The notes beneath the pieces were generated by a model that worked only from the letters and a program-made list of their open reading frames with translations, ran no database searches and was not told the origin of the DNA. Source: Vigna angularis (lineage: Eukaryota > Streptophyta > Magnoliopsida > Fabales > Fabaceae). From it: DNA of 64,000 nucleotides. The position numbers and the translations under genes were made by a program. The stretch is from the NCBI RefSeq assembly GCF_016808095.1, contig NC_068973.1, positions 28,018,077 to 28,082,076 on the forward strand, read 5' to 3'. Shown in pieces: positions 1 to 11,852 of the stretch. Positions within the stretch are counted from its first letter, which is position 1, and every line of letters starts with the position of its first letter.

Positions 1-672
1 GTCCCATACCTACACAGTCTCCAGATCTCTCTCATTCTGGTGTATGTTCGATTCATCCATGTGTCCCTTCCACTGGAAGCCTGCCAGAAGCCGTTCCTTG
101 TCTGTGCCCCTGCACCATGCCTTTTGCATCGACGATCACTCCCCGCCCTCATCAGTGCCCAGGTGTCACATGAAGCACGCGTAAGAAACCTCATTTATAA
201 CATTAACTATGAAAAGAATCTATGTTATAATGAGGTTCCTTTATATTGGTTGTGAAAAATAATAGGTTTAACAAATGTTACACTATATATCTAAATTACT
301 TTTGTATGCTTTTCATATAAAATTCTAAAACTTTTACCAGTACAAACATACACACGTATATATATAATTTATATATTGTTTGTCAGGAAAAATATTTTAT
401 ATAATTTTTATAAAATAGATAATTTAATTTATGTACCAAATACGATTTTAAAAATAATTTGAGAACAAAAAGTATTACATATTTACATAAATCAATTCTA
501 ATCAAATTCTAAGTTATTAAATATTATTAAATGTGTCAAAAGATTTATCTAATGGATCATCTTAAAGTTGCAACAAATAATTGATATTAAAAATTTATTA
601 TAATTAATATTTGAAATAAAAAATGAGTGTAAACAAATTTAAATTATCTTACTACCTAATTTAAAAATCTTT
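1..672. other. Unassigned sequence, GC-richer at 1-185 then AT-rich
   Basis: Bases 1-185 have more balanced composition than the AT-rich sequence that follows, so they could be the end of an exon or transcript entering from the left. No frame gives a protein I recognise. Around 188-237 an imperfect inverted repeat (aacctcatttataacat against atgttataatgaggtt) could form a hairpin of about 16 bp per arm. I see no gene in 240-672. Confidence 0.4.
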
Positions 673-680
673 AAATACTC
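673..680. repeat. Target site duplication of hAT-like element (left copy)
   Basis: aaatactc, identical to 1433-1440 on the other side of the element. Seen directly. Confidence 0.8.
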
Positions 681-1432
681 TAATGTCGTCAAAAGGGTTG
701 AAACCCATGAGTCAACCCGCCTCATCACGGGTTTGAACTAGGTTGGAAAAAGATGTAAAAAATTTTATGTGAGCCAATTTTGACCCACCTTACTAAGAAC
801 CCGACTCATACGAGTTGAACCTGTAGTGGGTCAAATTGACTCACCAACCCACTTATTTTTTTAATTAAATTAAATTAATTATTCAAATCCTATTTTTTTC
901 CTGAAATCAAATTAACTATTCAAAATGCAGAACTTTTACTTAGCAATAAAGTCTTTTGCGCTGCTGTATTTCCAAAAGTTTCCCTGTGCAAATAAAACCT
1001 TAAGATTATAGATTGGATAATATTATAAATTGGATAACTCAGGAATATATCATTTGTTTTATCTTGTTTTTAGACCTATCCAGAAGCATGACAATTTTAT
1101 CTTGTACTATATATTTTTGTTAACGTTTATATATAATTTTTTGGTCAAACGGTTGTGTATGTCTCATTAAACTAAATTGGCAAAATTTTATGCTTGATAG
1201 CTTAAAATATATATAACAATATATTTTTTTTGTTTCATTTTCTTTTATATCAATTGGTCGAATTATTACTATTTCAATTTGATCGATCAAAATAACATAT
1301 TATAAGAATCTGAGAAGAAGAGGGTGAAAAAAAGTTAATTAATTGAGCCAATGAGCTGAGTTGGGTTGGCTCATTAAGTGGCCAACCCGTGGTGGGTCGG
1401 GTCGGGCCGGGTTACCCATTTTGACAGCTCTA
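681..1432. mobile_element. Non-autonomous hAT-like element
   Basis: The left end reads taatgtcgtcaaaagggttg. The right end, read in reverse complement, is tagagctgtcaaaatgggta, so the termini are imperfect inverted repeats. The element is flanked on both sides by the same 8 bases, aaatactc (673-680 and 1433-1440), the duplication length typical of hAT transposons. About 150 bp at each end is rich in gggtt/aaccc motifs that pair with one another. There is no open reading frame of transposase size, so any movement would need a transposase supplied from elsewhere. Confidence 0.8.
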
Positions 1433-1440
1433 AAATACTC

Positions 1441-3841
1441 ACATAAGTTATCATTTACATATAATGCATGATGTAGTGTAAGTTTGTTGCTTATTGCAAC
1501 ATCCTAAAATATAGTTTAAACTACATAATAGAATATTTACATGAATTGATATGATAGACCAGTTATCCACTTAAAATAAAGTGTTAATAATGCAGTTATG
1601 CCAAAATAACTATAAAATTAAAACTTTAAGCAGAAACCTATTCTAACACAAAAATATGTACAAGATCGAATGGTCTATACTAAACTGATGGATCTTCTCC
1701 TTCCAGAGCTTGCTCCACCGAGACCTCTTCTCCTTCTGCTCACATCCAACGGATGATCATTGAAAAGGATAAACCGAATGGGTAAAGATGGAAAAACAGA
1801 AAAGTAGGGTAAACTAGTGTAATTTAATAATCATTTTAACATATAATTCAATAAACAGATAAAACACTCATACACATGCAAAAAACATATACACAAATAT
1901 TGACCGACCACTTTACTTAGACTGTTCGGAGTGGTATGAATACGTAGCTTTGGCCATTCGTGCACTCATGTGTGTAGTAACTGGAAACCTATCAGCTGCC
2001 ATACGAGGTTAGCCAATTATACCTCACATAAGGTCTTCCCCCTTAGACTAGGGCCTCCTGCTATTCTCACGACATGAATTACCCATCTCTACTTGAGACT
2101 TGGTAACCATTATAATGTCAGGATAAACGCTGTGGATTTCACTATCCATATTCATACCATACTATTACATTGAAAACCAATTACCGAGACATTTCTCCTT
2201 GGAATTCTCTTTTATATCAACTACAATATCAACATTATTTCTCATGCATAATACATTTAAACCTCTGAATTAAAGACTTAAAGTACAATATATCCACAAC
2301 CCTTTTACAAGTCGAAAGCTTCTTAGTAATATCAAACCGAACGGTAACGACTACCCATGGATATGACTGAACGATCAATTGGAAGAGTAAGGCTCAAACA
2401 TGAGCCGAATACATTTTGAGGGTCAAACACTAGAACAACCAAACACTTAGAGTTTAGACCAAATACTTAGTGTAAGACCGAGCGATCTTTCACTATCCAT
2501 ATAACAGGATCGAAAGGTCCATACTAGATAATGTTGAAGAAGTGGCCAAACACTATTATTGACCGACTACTAGAAGTGAGATCGAATACTATAATATTCC
2601 GATTCTATAGTAAGGACAAGAACCAATATTAACCAAACACCCCCAACGAAACCGAGTACCAATGTAGACCGAATTCTAAAACAAGACCGAGCCCTAGTAA
2701 GGGACCGAGCTCTAGTGTAGGACCAAACAATACAATAGTATGACCATATGGTATACGAAAATGAATACCAACACATAACCAAATGGGCATTAACTGGTAA
2801 GGCCCATAAGAGGTTGAACACAGTTAAGACCGAATACCAATACTAATACTAGATCGAACGCTATTTTAAAATAAACTACCAATACAAGACCGATCAGTCA
2901 TTAACTGGAGTTCCACATAAGCAGAACTTAGTTAAGACCGAACATAAGGAGAAAGTCGAACGGTCAACGAAGGACCCTCAGCGAATTGCATAATTCTGGA
3001 GAATGACTGCAAAATTATGATCAACACCAATATTTACCAATTTCCTTCATTCTTTCCAACTTCTAATCCTTCCAATTTACATTATACAGACCTATACAAT
3101 TCTCTAAGAACATCTAAACATTCCTCACATTATTTAAAGAGTTTCATCTCAGATTTGAGAGTCAATTATGCAGAATCATGAACTCAAGGATCGAGAACTA
3201 GATTTCTCTATTTTAGTACAATTTTGAGTGACTTAAGGATCTCAACGAGTCCTAAATAAGTTGCCTAAATTTTTTATACAAACCAAACTCACACTAAACA
3301 CAAATTACCCAATTTCACCATCACACTTCCTTACAATTCATTATGTCATTCAACTAAAATTATGCAGAATCACAATCAACATGAATACAACACTTAATAG
3401 TCTTCAATAACAATACTAAACAGACAATCATTCAGTTTCACACACATGCAACACCATTAAACAACATTTTCATGCATCATAAACCAAACAATTAAATTAA
3501 CTAGCTTCCATTATCTCTTTGACTGAACTGAACTCTCAACAACTGCAGAACTTGCTCACTACCAGAAATTCCTAAGAACCTAAAATTCACCGATTGATAA
3601 GAATAGACCCACCAAAAGACCAGATATATGATCAGAAATGGGAAGAGGAAGTTGATGAACACATGCAACCAAAAAATTGTCTTGCATGTGTCAAAAAGTT
3701 TTGGAATCTCACAAGAGCTCAAGAAATCGACACTTACCTAGAATCTCACCAATAGATCCTACACTGAAACTTACATTCACCCCTTTGAATCACATACTTT
3801 TATTTGTAATTTCACTCATAAAAATACTCAATTATATGTTG
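1441..3841 (-). repeat. Diverged LTR-retrotransposon-derived sequence, minus orientation
   Basis: No gene is seen. The stretch 2030-2120 (cctcctgctattctcacg and following) resembles, inverted, the central part of the composite-element LTR, so it is probably an old relative of that family. From about 2330 to 2980 a core like gaccgaacg or gaccgaac recurs every few tens of bases. 2990-3700 is similar in the same orientation to 34690-35520. Before the later insertions those two segments were only about 1.1 kb apart, suggesting an old tandem or paired repeat. Confidence 0.55.
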
Positions 3842-3846
3842 TCATA

Positions 3847-6008
3847 TGTAAGACCCATGAAAAATATCTAGATTAATAAATAGTATTAATTTTTATGGAT
3901 AAAAATAAAATTATAGTAAGAAAAATAAAATTTCTCATATAAAATTAATGAAATTCTTGAAGAAGAGGTTCAAATTTTTGAGAATTTATTTAGAAGTTTT
4001 TTTTAAAACGAAAAAAAAAATGAATATTAAAAAAAATGAATAGTAAAAAAATTAAAAAAAATGAAAAGTGTCAAGTGATAAGTAAGTCATGTTGGTGCAA
4101 AGAGGATCAGATAGAATTTGAATTAAAATAATATTTTTAATAAAATAAGAAATAGTAAAAAAACCTAAATAGTGCCAAAATTTTGGCTTATAAATAGAAA
4201 TAAGAGGAATGGAGTTTTTGCACCAAGAAGTAGAGAGCATTATGAGAAAAGAAGAAATTAAGAATTTTTTGGAGTAGGAAGAAATTTTAGAGTAGAGATT
4301 GTGGAAGTTTTTTGGGAACAACCTCTGGTTAAGAAAATAAGCCTGAAAATGAGGTATGAGAGTTAACCTTTCTAAGCTTTTATATTATGATGTAGTACTG
4401 TTTTATTACTATTCATGTCTTGAAATTCTGTGTGAATATTGATAATGCTTACTGTACATCTATCTATATTGAATTTCTGTGTTAATATTGTATGTTGTTG
4501 TTTTGAATCTGTAAATAAGAAATTTGTTAAAACTAGTTGAGGAACACTTTGGCTAAGGAAAGACTTAGTACTTAAGTTGTCCATTGTGACGCACCTCTCT
4601 TTCCTCGAAGTCTACTCGACAAGTTTTTAACTTAAATCTTGTTGAACAGATTATGTATTGTTAAACTATTGTGCAATATATCTCGTTGGAATGAATTCAT
4701 GTTATTGTGGTAGATACGAAATTATGAATTATAATTGTGTTGATAGGATAGAGGAATCTTAAAAACCGGAGTTTGTACATCCCTGATCATAGAGCAGCCC
4801 TGGTCAAATACAGTAAGTTGTGACTAGTCATATGTACTAGCGTTTATGGTGAGTTTGATTCATCAAACATTTGATTATTCTTCGGTGACCATTTATGGTG
4901 ATATTTTTGTATTGTTAATTTATTTTGTGATATATTCATTTTGTATGATTTCTGTGATGATTGTATTTTCTTATATTGGATTTGAATTTATGCGTCTGAT
5001 CATGATATGATTATTATGGGGAGATTTTGTAAGGGTATAATGTGAGTTGAGGAATATGAGTATGTTATGAGTCTCGTGGAGAGATTTAGTAATGTTATAT
5101 TATTTGGGTATATGTTGATGTTGAGGGTCCCATAGTTGGAGGTTATTCTGATACTCTAATAGTCATTCAGTCTCAAGTTGAGAAGGATGAATTATGTGGT
5201 GAGAGGGGCAGGAGGTCCTGGTCTATGTGCCGGTTTTGGACATAGTGTTGAGGACTAACCTTGTGGATGGTATGAAGGGTAGGAGGTCCTGGTCTATGTG
5301 TCAGTTTTGGATATAGTGTTGAGGACTAAGAAGTCATCACAAGTGCGTAACCTCCCATTGACCGCTCATCAACATATCATCAGAATGAGGGTCTATTAGC
5401 ATTTTGGAATGAGTGTCTATTGAGTACTGTGGAACGAGTGTCCATTGAGTATTGTGGGACAAATGTCTATTAGTAATTGTGGTATGGTGGGATGAGTATC
5501 TATGATGCGATTGTGGTATGATGGTATAAGTATCTATGATGCGATTGCTGTATGATGGTATGAGTATCTATGATGCGATTGTTGTATGATGATATGAGTA
5601 TCTATGATGCGATTGTTGTATGATGGTAGGAGGGTGGCTGACATAATTATTATATGAGGTTTGTTGAGTGCATCAAAGTAAATATGTATGTTTCATAAAT
5701 GATTGGTTGCATGTTAGCTCACCCTACTTGTTTGTGTTTGTGTTTTGGTATGTGCGATGATCGTATAATTCGTTATACGGGAGCAGATGAAGGAATTTCG
5801 TCTCACTCAGTGCTAAGGAAGGGAGAGATAGAAGAGTAAAGTAGAAGAACTCAAGTTATAGTTTTGTAGTTAAAATCTGAGTTTAAAACACGTATAGACA
5901 TATATCAACTAGGAATTTTTAAGTGTGAAATTACTGGATGTTACCGTAAATGTAATGCTACAATACATAAATTATGAATTTTCAAGTGTGAGAATTTGGG
6001 AGGTTAAA
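3847..6008 (+). repeat. LTR1 (5' LTR) of the composite element
   Basis: It starts TGTAAGACCC and ends about ...gggaggttaaa, a mutated form of the intact end gggatgttaca seen at 31137-31147. A primer-binding site follows 4 bases later, marking it as a 5' LTR. It contains a TATA-like stretch (ataaatag near 4190) and a block of about four 34-bp tandem units at 5496-5632 (core gtatctatgatgcgattg). It matches LTR2 over its length, and from about 4491 to 5745 I find no difference at all. Confidence 0.85.
5496..5632. repeat. 34-bp tandem repeat inside LTR1
   Basis: About four copies of a 34-bp unit with the core gtatctatgatgcgattg. Equivalent copies lie in LTR2 (about 11341-11478) and, more diverged, in LTR3 (about 12560-12697). 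Confidence 0.8.
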
Positions 6009-6012
6009 TTAA

Positions 6013-6024
6013 TGGTATCAGATC
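6013..6024 (+). other. Primer binding site of the composite element
   Basis: tggtatcagatc begins 4 bases after the LTR1 end. The consensus primer site for initiator Met tRNA in plant retroelements is tggtatcagagc, so this is a one-base variant. It identifies LTR1 as the upstream LTR. Confidence 0.75.
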
Positions 6025-7990
6025 AGTTCGTCCTTTGGATGACCTCTGTGTTGTGGGTCTGTCGTGTCTTCTCTGTGAAGAATTGAGTCTAAATGGTATA
6101 ATCTACCATTTCCTCCAACTCTAGATAGTAGAGTATTGTATCTAACTAGAGGTTTTGAGAACAGAAAAATGTCTTAATAGTAGTGATGAGGGTGCACACT
6201 CATGACTTTTACCAGAGATGATTTTCCTTTCTTAAATTTGAAGGTTTGGGGAAATATAGAGTTGTGGTTCCTGTGTGGTTGTATTTAGAAATGTTGGTCT
6301 TTTTCTTGCCTTTGTGGCAGTATACTATGCTCTATAGTGGTAAAAGGATGCAGATGCAAGGACAACTTGACCTGTATACCTTCATTAGAATTGGTTAAAA
6401 CCTTTGAGGCAAATTCTTGGCTCGAAGATTAAGGGATATGAGACCAGAGTTTAGGATTCAAAGGAGGGGTGAAGATGTTAGTGTTTAGAAGTATTGTTTT
6501 GTGTAAAGAAGTTTTCCATAACAAAATCAGGAGATCAGATATCTTACGAAGAGTTGAGTTTAAAGGCTAGAATAAGAAGAGCTTTGGGTAAGATTTGGTA
6601 TAGCAAGGTTTAAGGAATCAACTTGGTTCTGTATATCAGTGGTGTCAGAAGTGGATTTATCCTACGAACTCATTATGAATCGTAATAACAATAATTCTTT
6701 GTGTGAACAGAGAAATAAATCGTACTCAACCCAACTGTGAAACCTCTAACATGCCTAGCTATATGAAGGCTTTGGGGAGTGAGCTCATATAGTTTCTAGT
6801 ATGTGTACCGAATGAGAAAATTGAAATTAATTACTTTGGCATTACGATACGTATATGTTTGATTATTTATTGAAATGAATTATAAATTAATTAGATTAAT
6901 GAAGTCAATCTTTTGCTATTGATTTCCACATGATATTATCTTTGGTTATTCGTTTATGTAGAATTTACATACATTATGTCTAGTATAGGACTGATCATGA
7001 TTTCATAATTCTTATGATGAACAAATACTACTCGTTATTGTTTTATGGTATAGCGATTTGTGGTTATTTTGAGTGAACTTCAATTTTATAAACATGTTTG
7101 ATGCAATCTCAACTATTACTTTTTATTTATTTGTGTAATTTATAATTGTTATGGTATGGATACATGATAGAATTAAGAGTTATAAACGTAAGGTATTGCT
7201 GGATAGTGTACTAAATTATATTAGAATAGGTATTAAAATTTTAAGTGTAGATACCAGTTAAGTGAATTAATTAATAACTAGCATTGCAAGTTAAACCGAC
7301 TAAGATATATATATATATATATATATATAGATAGATAGATAAGTAGGAGATGTTTAGACTGAATGAATGAAGGAAAAAAAAAGATTTAATTAATTTCATC
7401 ATCAGAGTAAAAAAAAGTTACAATAATAGATTTTTCTTCCTAAAGCCTCTGAGAGTTTCACTTCTGGCTTGAGTCTTGTAAATACCCAAATCAATACAAC
7501 TCTTCAAGTATCCAATTTTACCTTAGTATAGACCGAGGAAGGAAGATTGAACATTTATATAATTATTGCGGAAGAAACACCAATATGAGTAGAGATATTA
7601 AAAAAAAACAAATGTCTTAACCATTACACCGAAGACGGTCTTACCCTTGTAATAAATAAAATCTATCTTACACTACTTAAACAAAATAAATAAACAAATT
7701 AATGCTACTAGATAAAAACAAACCGACAAATCTCACAATAAGGACGCAAAGTTACCTTACCGTGAATCAAGGAATCAACTTTAAACAAAAATAAAAATGA
7801 TGGTTAGATAGTCTACGTTAGATTTAAGTCTATAAATAAATATATATAATACTACTAATAATAATAAAGATGTTCTAGAGTCGATCACAAGTGATCATTA
7901 AAGTTTACAGTCCAAAAAAAATACATAAATACAATTGTAGTCTCCTCGAGGATACTATTCATCGGTGGAAGGCAAAGCTCAACAGAAGGA
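6025..7990. other. Non-coding interior of the composite element, left part
   Basis: I find no gag, protease or polymerase motif in any frame. The leader after the primer site (6025-6200) looks like the untranslated leader of a Ty3/gypsy element, and the rest may be degraded beyond recognition. A short TA microsatellite with a TAGA tail lies at 7305-7343. The right part of the stretch (about 7400-7990) flanks the WOX-like gene on its 3' side and could include its 3' untranslated region. Confidence 0.5.
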
Positions 7991-7994
7991 GCCT

Positions 7995-8488
7995 TCACCT
8001 GGAACTGTAGGGGAGGAGAAACTCTTTTTTTTCAGGAACGGGAGAGATTGGAAAAAGATCCAACGTCACCCGATCTGGAACTGACGACGCTATCCATGAA
8101 AGATCTCTAGAGAAATAAAATTATAAATGTTAAGGTAATAATAATAAAAATAATAGATAAAGAAAAAAATATATATACAACATATCTTACCATTCATAAA
8201 CAGCGGCAAGAGGGGCAGCGAAGAGTAAGATGTGGTGGCGGTGCTTTGCTTCAAGCATCGTTGCTTTTCACGATACCCATAATTTTGAAACCAACAATAA
8301 ATGCTATATTCTCCAATTTCCCCATAAACTTTAAGTCTCGTTGCAATTTCGTGCACTTGCTCTCTATTTGGATTTCGTATTCCAAATGCAAAAAGGGCCT
8401 CTAGTAGAGCAACTTGTTCTCTAGTAGGACTCCATCGTTTATATCCCAACTTGTCTTGAACTTCCAAATTTCTTATATTTTTGTTCAT
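7995..8488 (-). CDS. WOX-like (WUSCHEL-related) homeobox protein, two coding exons
   Basis: Exon 1 is 8191-8488 and exon 2 is 7995-8104, joined over an 86-nt intron (donor G|GTAAGA), giving about 135 residues. Residues ~18-78 form a WOX homeodomain: RWSPTREQ at its start, helix-2 region REQVHEIATRL, and recognition helix core CWFQN. The usual FYWFQNHKAR is changed here to YCWFQNYGYR. Exon 2 supplies TLDLFPIS, which fits the WUS-box TLxLFP of WUS-clade proteins, and ends in TGA. Known WOX proteins are nuclear transcription factors that control stem-cell and organ founder programmes. The frame stays open only if the second AG of a tagAG acceptor is used; the first gives a stop five codons later. 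The gene lies antisense between two LTRs. It could be active, a captured copy, or a decaying pseudogene. Family assignment is firm; expression is unknown. Confidence 0.72.
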
Positions 8489-8492
8489 TTTT

Positions 8493-8927
8493 CTAAGAGG
8501 AAAAAGTGAAGGAATATTATGTTTGTGTCAAAGAGGGCTAATAAAATTAGTTTTCTTTTAACTCAATATTGTCCATAAGTCCAGTATAGATGTGTTCTCC
8601 GGTCCTCGCAAAGGATCTTACTAGATCTAAGTCCAAAATGTTCATATTCATGATTTGTTTAAGTTAAATTAAATTTTAGGGTTCGTAACATTGTTCTACC
8701 CATCATACCTTCAAACAAAGGGAAGTTAACAATGATTTTCCAGCTTATATACCTCATTATTAGTTTATCAATATAGAAAAAAAGAGTGAGAGTGGTGAAA
8801 TAACAAAACAAAAAAAACGAGTATAACAAGAACAAGGAACAAATGTAAATATAAAAGAACATGGATTAAAAGAAAGCTTAAAGGAAAGAAAGAACAAAAT
8901 GAAAGACTAAGAGGATGAAACACTTAC
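8493..8927 (-). other. Probable 5' UTR intron of the WOX-like gene
   Basis: On the minus strand a strong donor (CGT|GTAAGTG, intron from 8927) pairs with a strong acceptor (cctcttAG|AAAAATG, intron ends at 8493) just before the start codon at 8488. The acceptor is preceded by a pyrimidine-rich run. This is inferred from splice consensus only, with no transcript seen. Confidence 0.5.
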
Positions 8928-9030
8928 ACGGATACAAAAAACAAAAGGCACAGATGCTCCTCACAGAATTAGGACACTTAAGAGAAAACTCACGCTGAAA
9001 CTCAAAGTGTCGCTCAAAGCGGAGGAAAGC

Positions 9031-9042
9031 TATATTTATAGC
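9031..9042 (-). promoter_or_regulatory. Candidate TATA box of the WOX-like gene
   Basis: Minus strand reads gctataaatatag, about 100 bp upstream of the proposed UTR donor and about 545 bp upstream of the start codon. It is the best TATA-like match upstream of the gene, but this sequence is AT-rich, so chance is possible. Confidence 0.4.
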
Positions 9043-9462
9043 CAAACATTTTTACTGTAGCAACAGTTCCGGTAGTTGCTACCGGTTGTGTACTAGTATC
9101 GGTTATAAAAAAATTTAATAATAATAATATTGGTATACATGAGGAGTATGAGAAATTATTGAATAAATTTCTTGTGTATGGTATTTTGATTTGTGAAAGG
9201 GCTAGATGTTTGTTATATTTATTTTTAAAAAATGCTCTCGTATTTGTATGTAGAGTAATTAGTATAAATTGAATTGACTAGGTAACCCATAAAGGAAGTT
9301 AACAGTGATATACAGTATATCTGATATATATATATATATAGAACTCATAGTATGACTTACGTGAATAATTTTGTTTTGAAGAATCAAAATATATTACCAT
9401 AATCATTATGTACTAACACTTAACTATTAGAACTTGTAATTGACTTGAAACTAAATAAATGA

Positions 9463-9464
<2 letters not shown>
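9043..9464. other. Composite-element interior between the WOX-like promoter and the TA tract
   Basis: AT-rich, no gene seen. A short TA run lies at about 9324-9340. Confidence 0.5.
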
Positions 9465-9504
<40 letters not shown>

Positions 9505-9572
9505 GTATATATGTATATATATTTATATATTTATATATATATATGTGTGTGTCTATATATATATATATATAA

Positions 9573-9604
<32 letters not shown>
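9465..9604. repeat. TA-rich microsatellite
   Basis: About 140 bp of almost pure TA dinucleotides with a few TG, TTTA and TGTG interruptions. The short open frame through it (repeated Y-I) is an artefact of the repeat. Confidence 0.95.
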
Positions 9605-9662
9605 CGTACTATTATATATTTTTCTTGAAGTGTAGAATTTTTGGGAATGAAAATTTTTGTTG

Positions 9663-9672
9663 TTGGGGAGAA
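9663..9672 (+). other. Polypurine tract before LTR2
   Basis: ttggggagaa lies immediately before the TGTAAGACCC start of LTR2, the usual place and sequence type for priming plus-strand synthesis in Ty3/gypsy elements. It marks LTR2 as a genuine 3' LTR of the 3847 element. Confidence 0.75.
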
Positions 9673-11852
9673 TGTAAGACCCATGAAAAATATTTATATT
9701 AATAAATAGTAGTAATTTTTATGGATAAAACTAAAATTAATAAAATTATAATAAGAAAAATAAAATTTCTGATATTAAATTAATGAAATTCTAGAAGAAG
9801 AGGTTCAAAGTTTTTGAATTTATTTAGAAGTTTTTTTTGAAATGAAAAAAATGAATAGTAAAAAAATGAATAGTAAAAAGGGAATAGTAAAAAATTTAAA
9901 AAAAAATGAATAGTGCTAAGTGATAAGTAAGCCACGTTGGTGCAAAGAGGAAAAGATAGAATTTGAATCAAAATAATATTTTTAATAAAATAAGGAATAG
10001 TAAAAAAAACTAAATAGTGCCAAAATTTTGGCCTATAAATAGAAATGAGAGGAATTGAGTTTTTGCACCAGGAAGTAGAGAGAATTATGAGAAAATAAGA
10101 AATTATGAAGTTTTTGGAGTAGGAAGAAATTTTATAGTAGAGATTGTGGAAGTTTTTTGGGAACAACCTCTGGTTAAGAAAATAAGCCTGAAAATGAGGT
10201 AGGGGAGTTAACCTTTCTAAGCTTTTATATTATGATATAGTATTGTTTTATTACTATTCATGTCTTGAAATTCTGTGTGAATACTGTTAATGCTTACTGT
10301 ACATCTATCTATATATTAATTTCTGTGTTAATATTATATGTTGTTGTTTTGAATCTGTAAATAAGAAATTTGTTAAAACTAGTTGAGGAACACTTTGGCT
10401 AAGGAAAGACTTAGTACTTAAGTTGTCCATTGTGACGCACCTCTCTTTCCTCGAAGTCTACTCGACAAGTTTTTAACTTAAATCTTGTTGAACAGATTAT
10501 GTATTGTTAAACTATTGTGCAATATATCTCGTTGGAATGAATTCATGTTATTGTGGTAGATACGAAATTATGAATTATAATTGTGTTGATAGGATAGAGG
10601 AATCTTAAAAACCGGAGTTTGTACATCCCTGATCATAGAGCAGCCCTGGTCAAATACAGTAAGTTGTGACTAGTCATATGTACTAGCGTTTATGGTGAGT
10701 TTGATTCATCAAACATTTGATTATTCTTCGGTGACCATTTATGGTGATATTTTTGTATTGTTAATTTATTTTGTGATATATTCATTTTGTATGATTTCTG
10801 TGATGATTGTATTTTCTTATATTGGATTTGAATTTATGCGTCTGATCATGATATGATTATTATGGGGAGATTTTGTAAGGGTATAATGTGAGTTGAGGAA
10901 TATGAGTATGTTATGAGTCTCGTGGAGAGATTTAGTAATGTTATATTATTTGGGTATATGTTGATGTTGAGGGTCCCATAGTTGGAGGTTATTCTGATAC
11001 TCTAATAGTCATTCAGTCTCAAGTTGAGAAGGATGAATTATGTGGTGAGAGGGGCAGGAGGTCCTGGTCTATGTGCCGGTTTTGGACATAGTGTTGAGGA
11101 CTAACCTTGTGGATGGTATGAAGGGTAGGAGGTCCTGGTCTATGTGTCAGTTTTGGATATAGTGTTGAGGACTAAGAAGTCATCACAAGTGCGTAACCTC
11201 CCATTGACCGCTCATCAACATATCATCAGAATGAGGGTCTATTAGCATTTTGGAATGAGTGTCTATTGAGTACTGTGGAACGAGTGTCCATTGAGTATTG
11301 TGGGACAAATGTCTATTAGTAATTGTGGTATGGTGGGATGAGTATCTATGATGCGATTGTGGTATGATGGTATAAGTATCTATGATGCGATTGCTGTATG
11401 ATGGTATGAGTATCTATGATGCGATTGTTGTATGATGATATGAGTATCTATGATGCGATTGTTGTATGATGGTAGGAGGGTGGCTGACATAATTATTATA
11501 TGAGGTTTGTTGAGTGCATCAAAGTAAATATGTATGTTTCATAAATGATTGGTTGCATGTTAGCTCACCCTACTTGTTTGTGTTTGTGTTTGGGTATGTG
11601 CGATGATCGTATAATTCGTTATACGGGACCAGATGAAGGAATTTCGTCTCACTCAGTGCTAAGGAATGGAGAGATAGAAGAGTAAAGTAGAAGAACTCAA
11701 GTTATAGTTTTGTAGTTAAAATCTGAGTTTAAAACACGTATAGACATATATCAACTAGGAATTTTTAAGTGAGAAATTACTGGATGTTACCGTAAATGTA
11801 ATGCTACAATACATAAATTATGAATTTTCAAGTGTGAGAATTTGGTACATCC
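9673..11852 (+). repeat. LTR2 of the composite element
   Basis: A nearly complete copy of LTR1, from TGTAAGACCC to ...gagaatttgg, where it switches abruptly into the middle of a third LTR. It lacks the final gatgttaca. The first ~500 bp differ from LTR1 at many sites, including small insertions such as an extra aatagtaaaa block near 9855-9890. The segment 10337-11591 looks identical to LTR1, and differences resume after that. Confidence 0.85.

Noticed and set aside
4052..4321. Minus-strand open frame with a close copy at 9780-10166
   Set aside because: These are the start of LTR1 and LTR2; the frame differs in length between copies and matches no protein.
9493..9702. Open frame of repeated Y-I-Y
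   Set aside because: A translation of the TA microsatellite.
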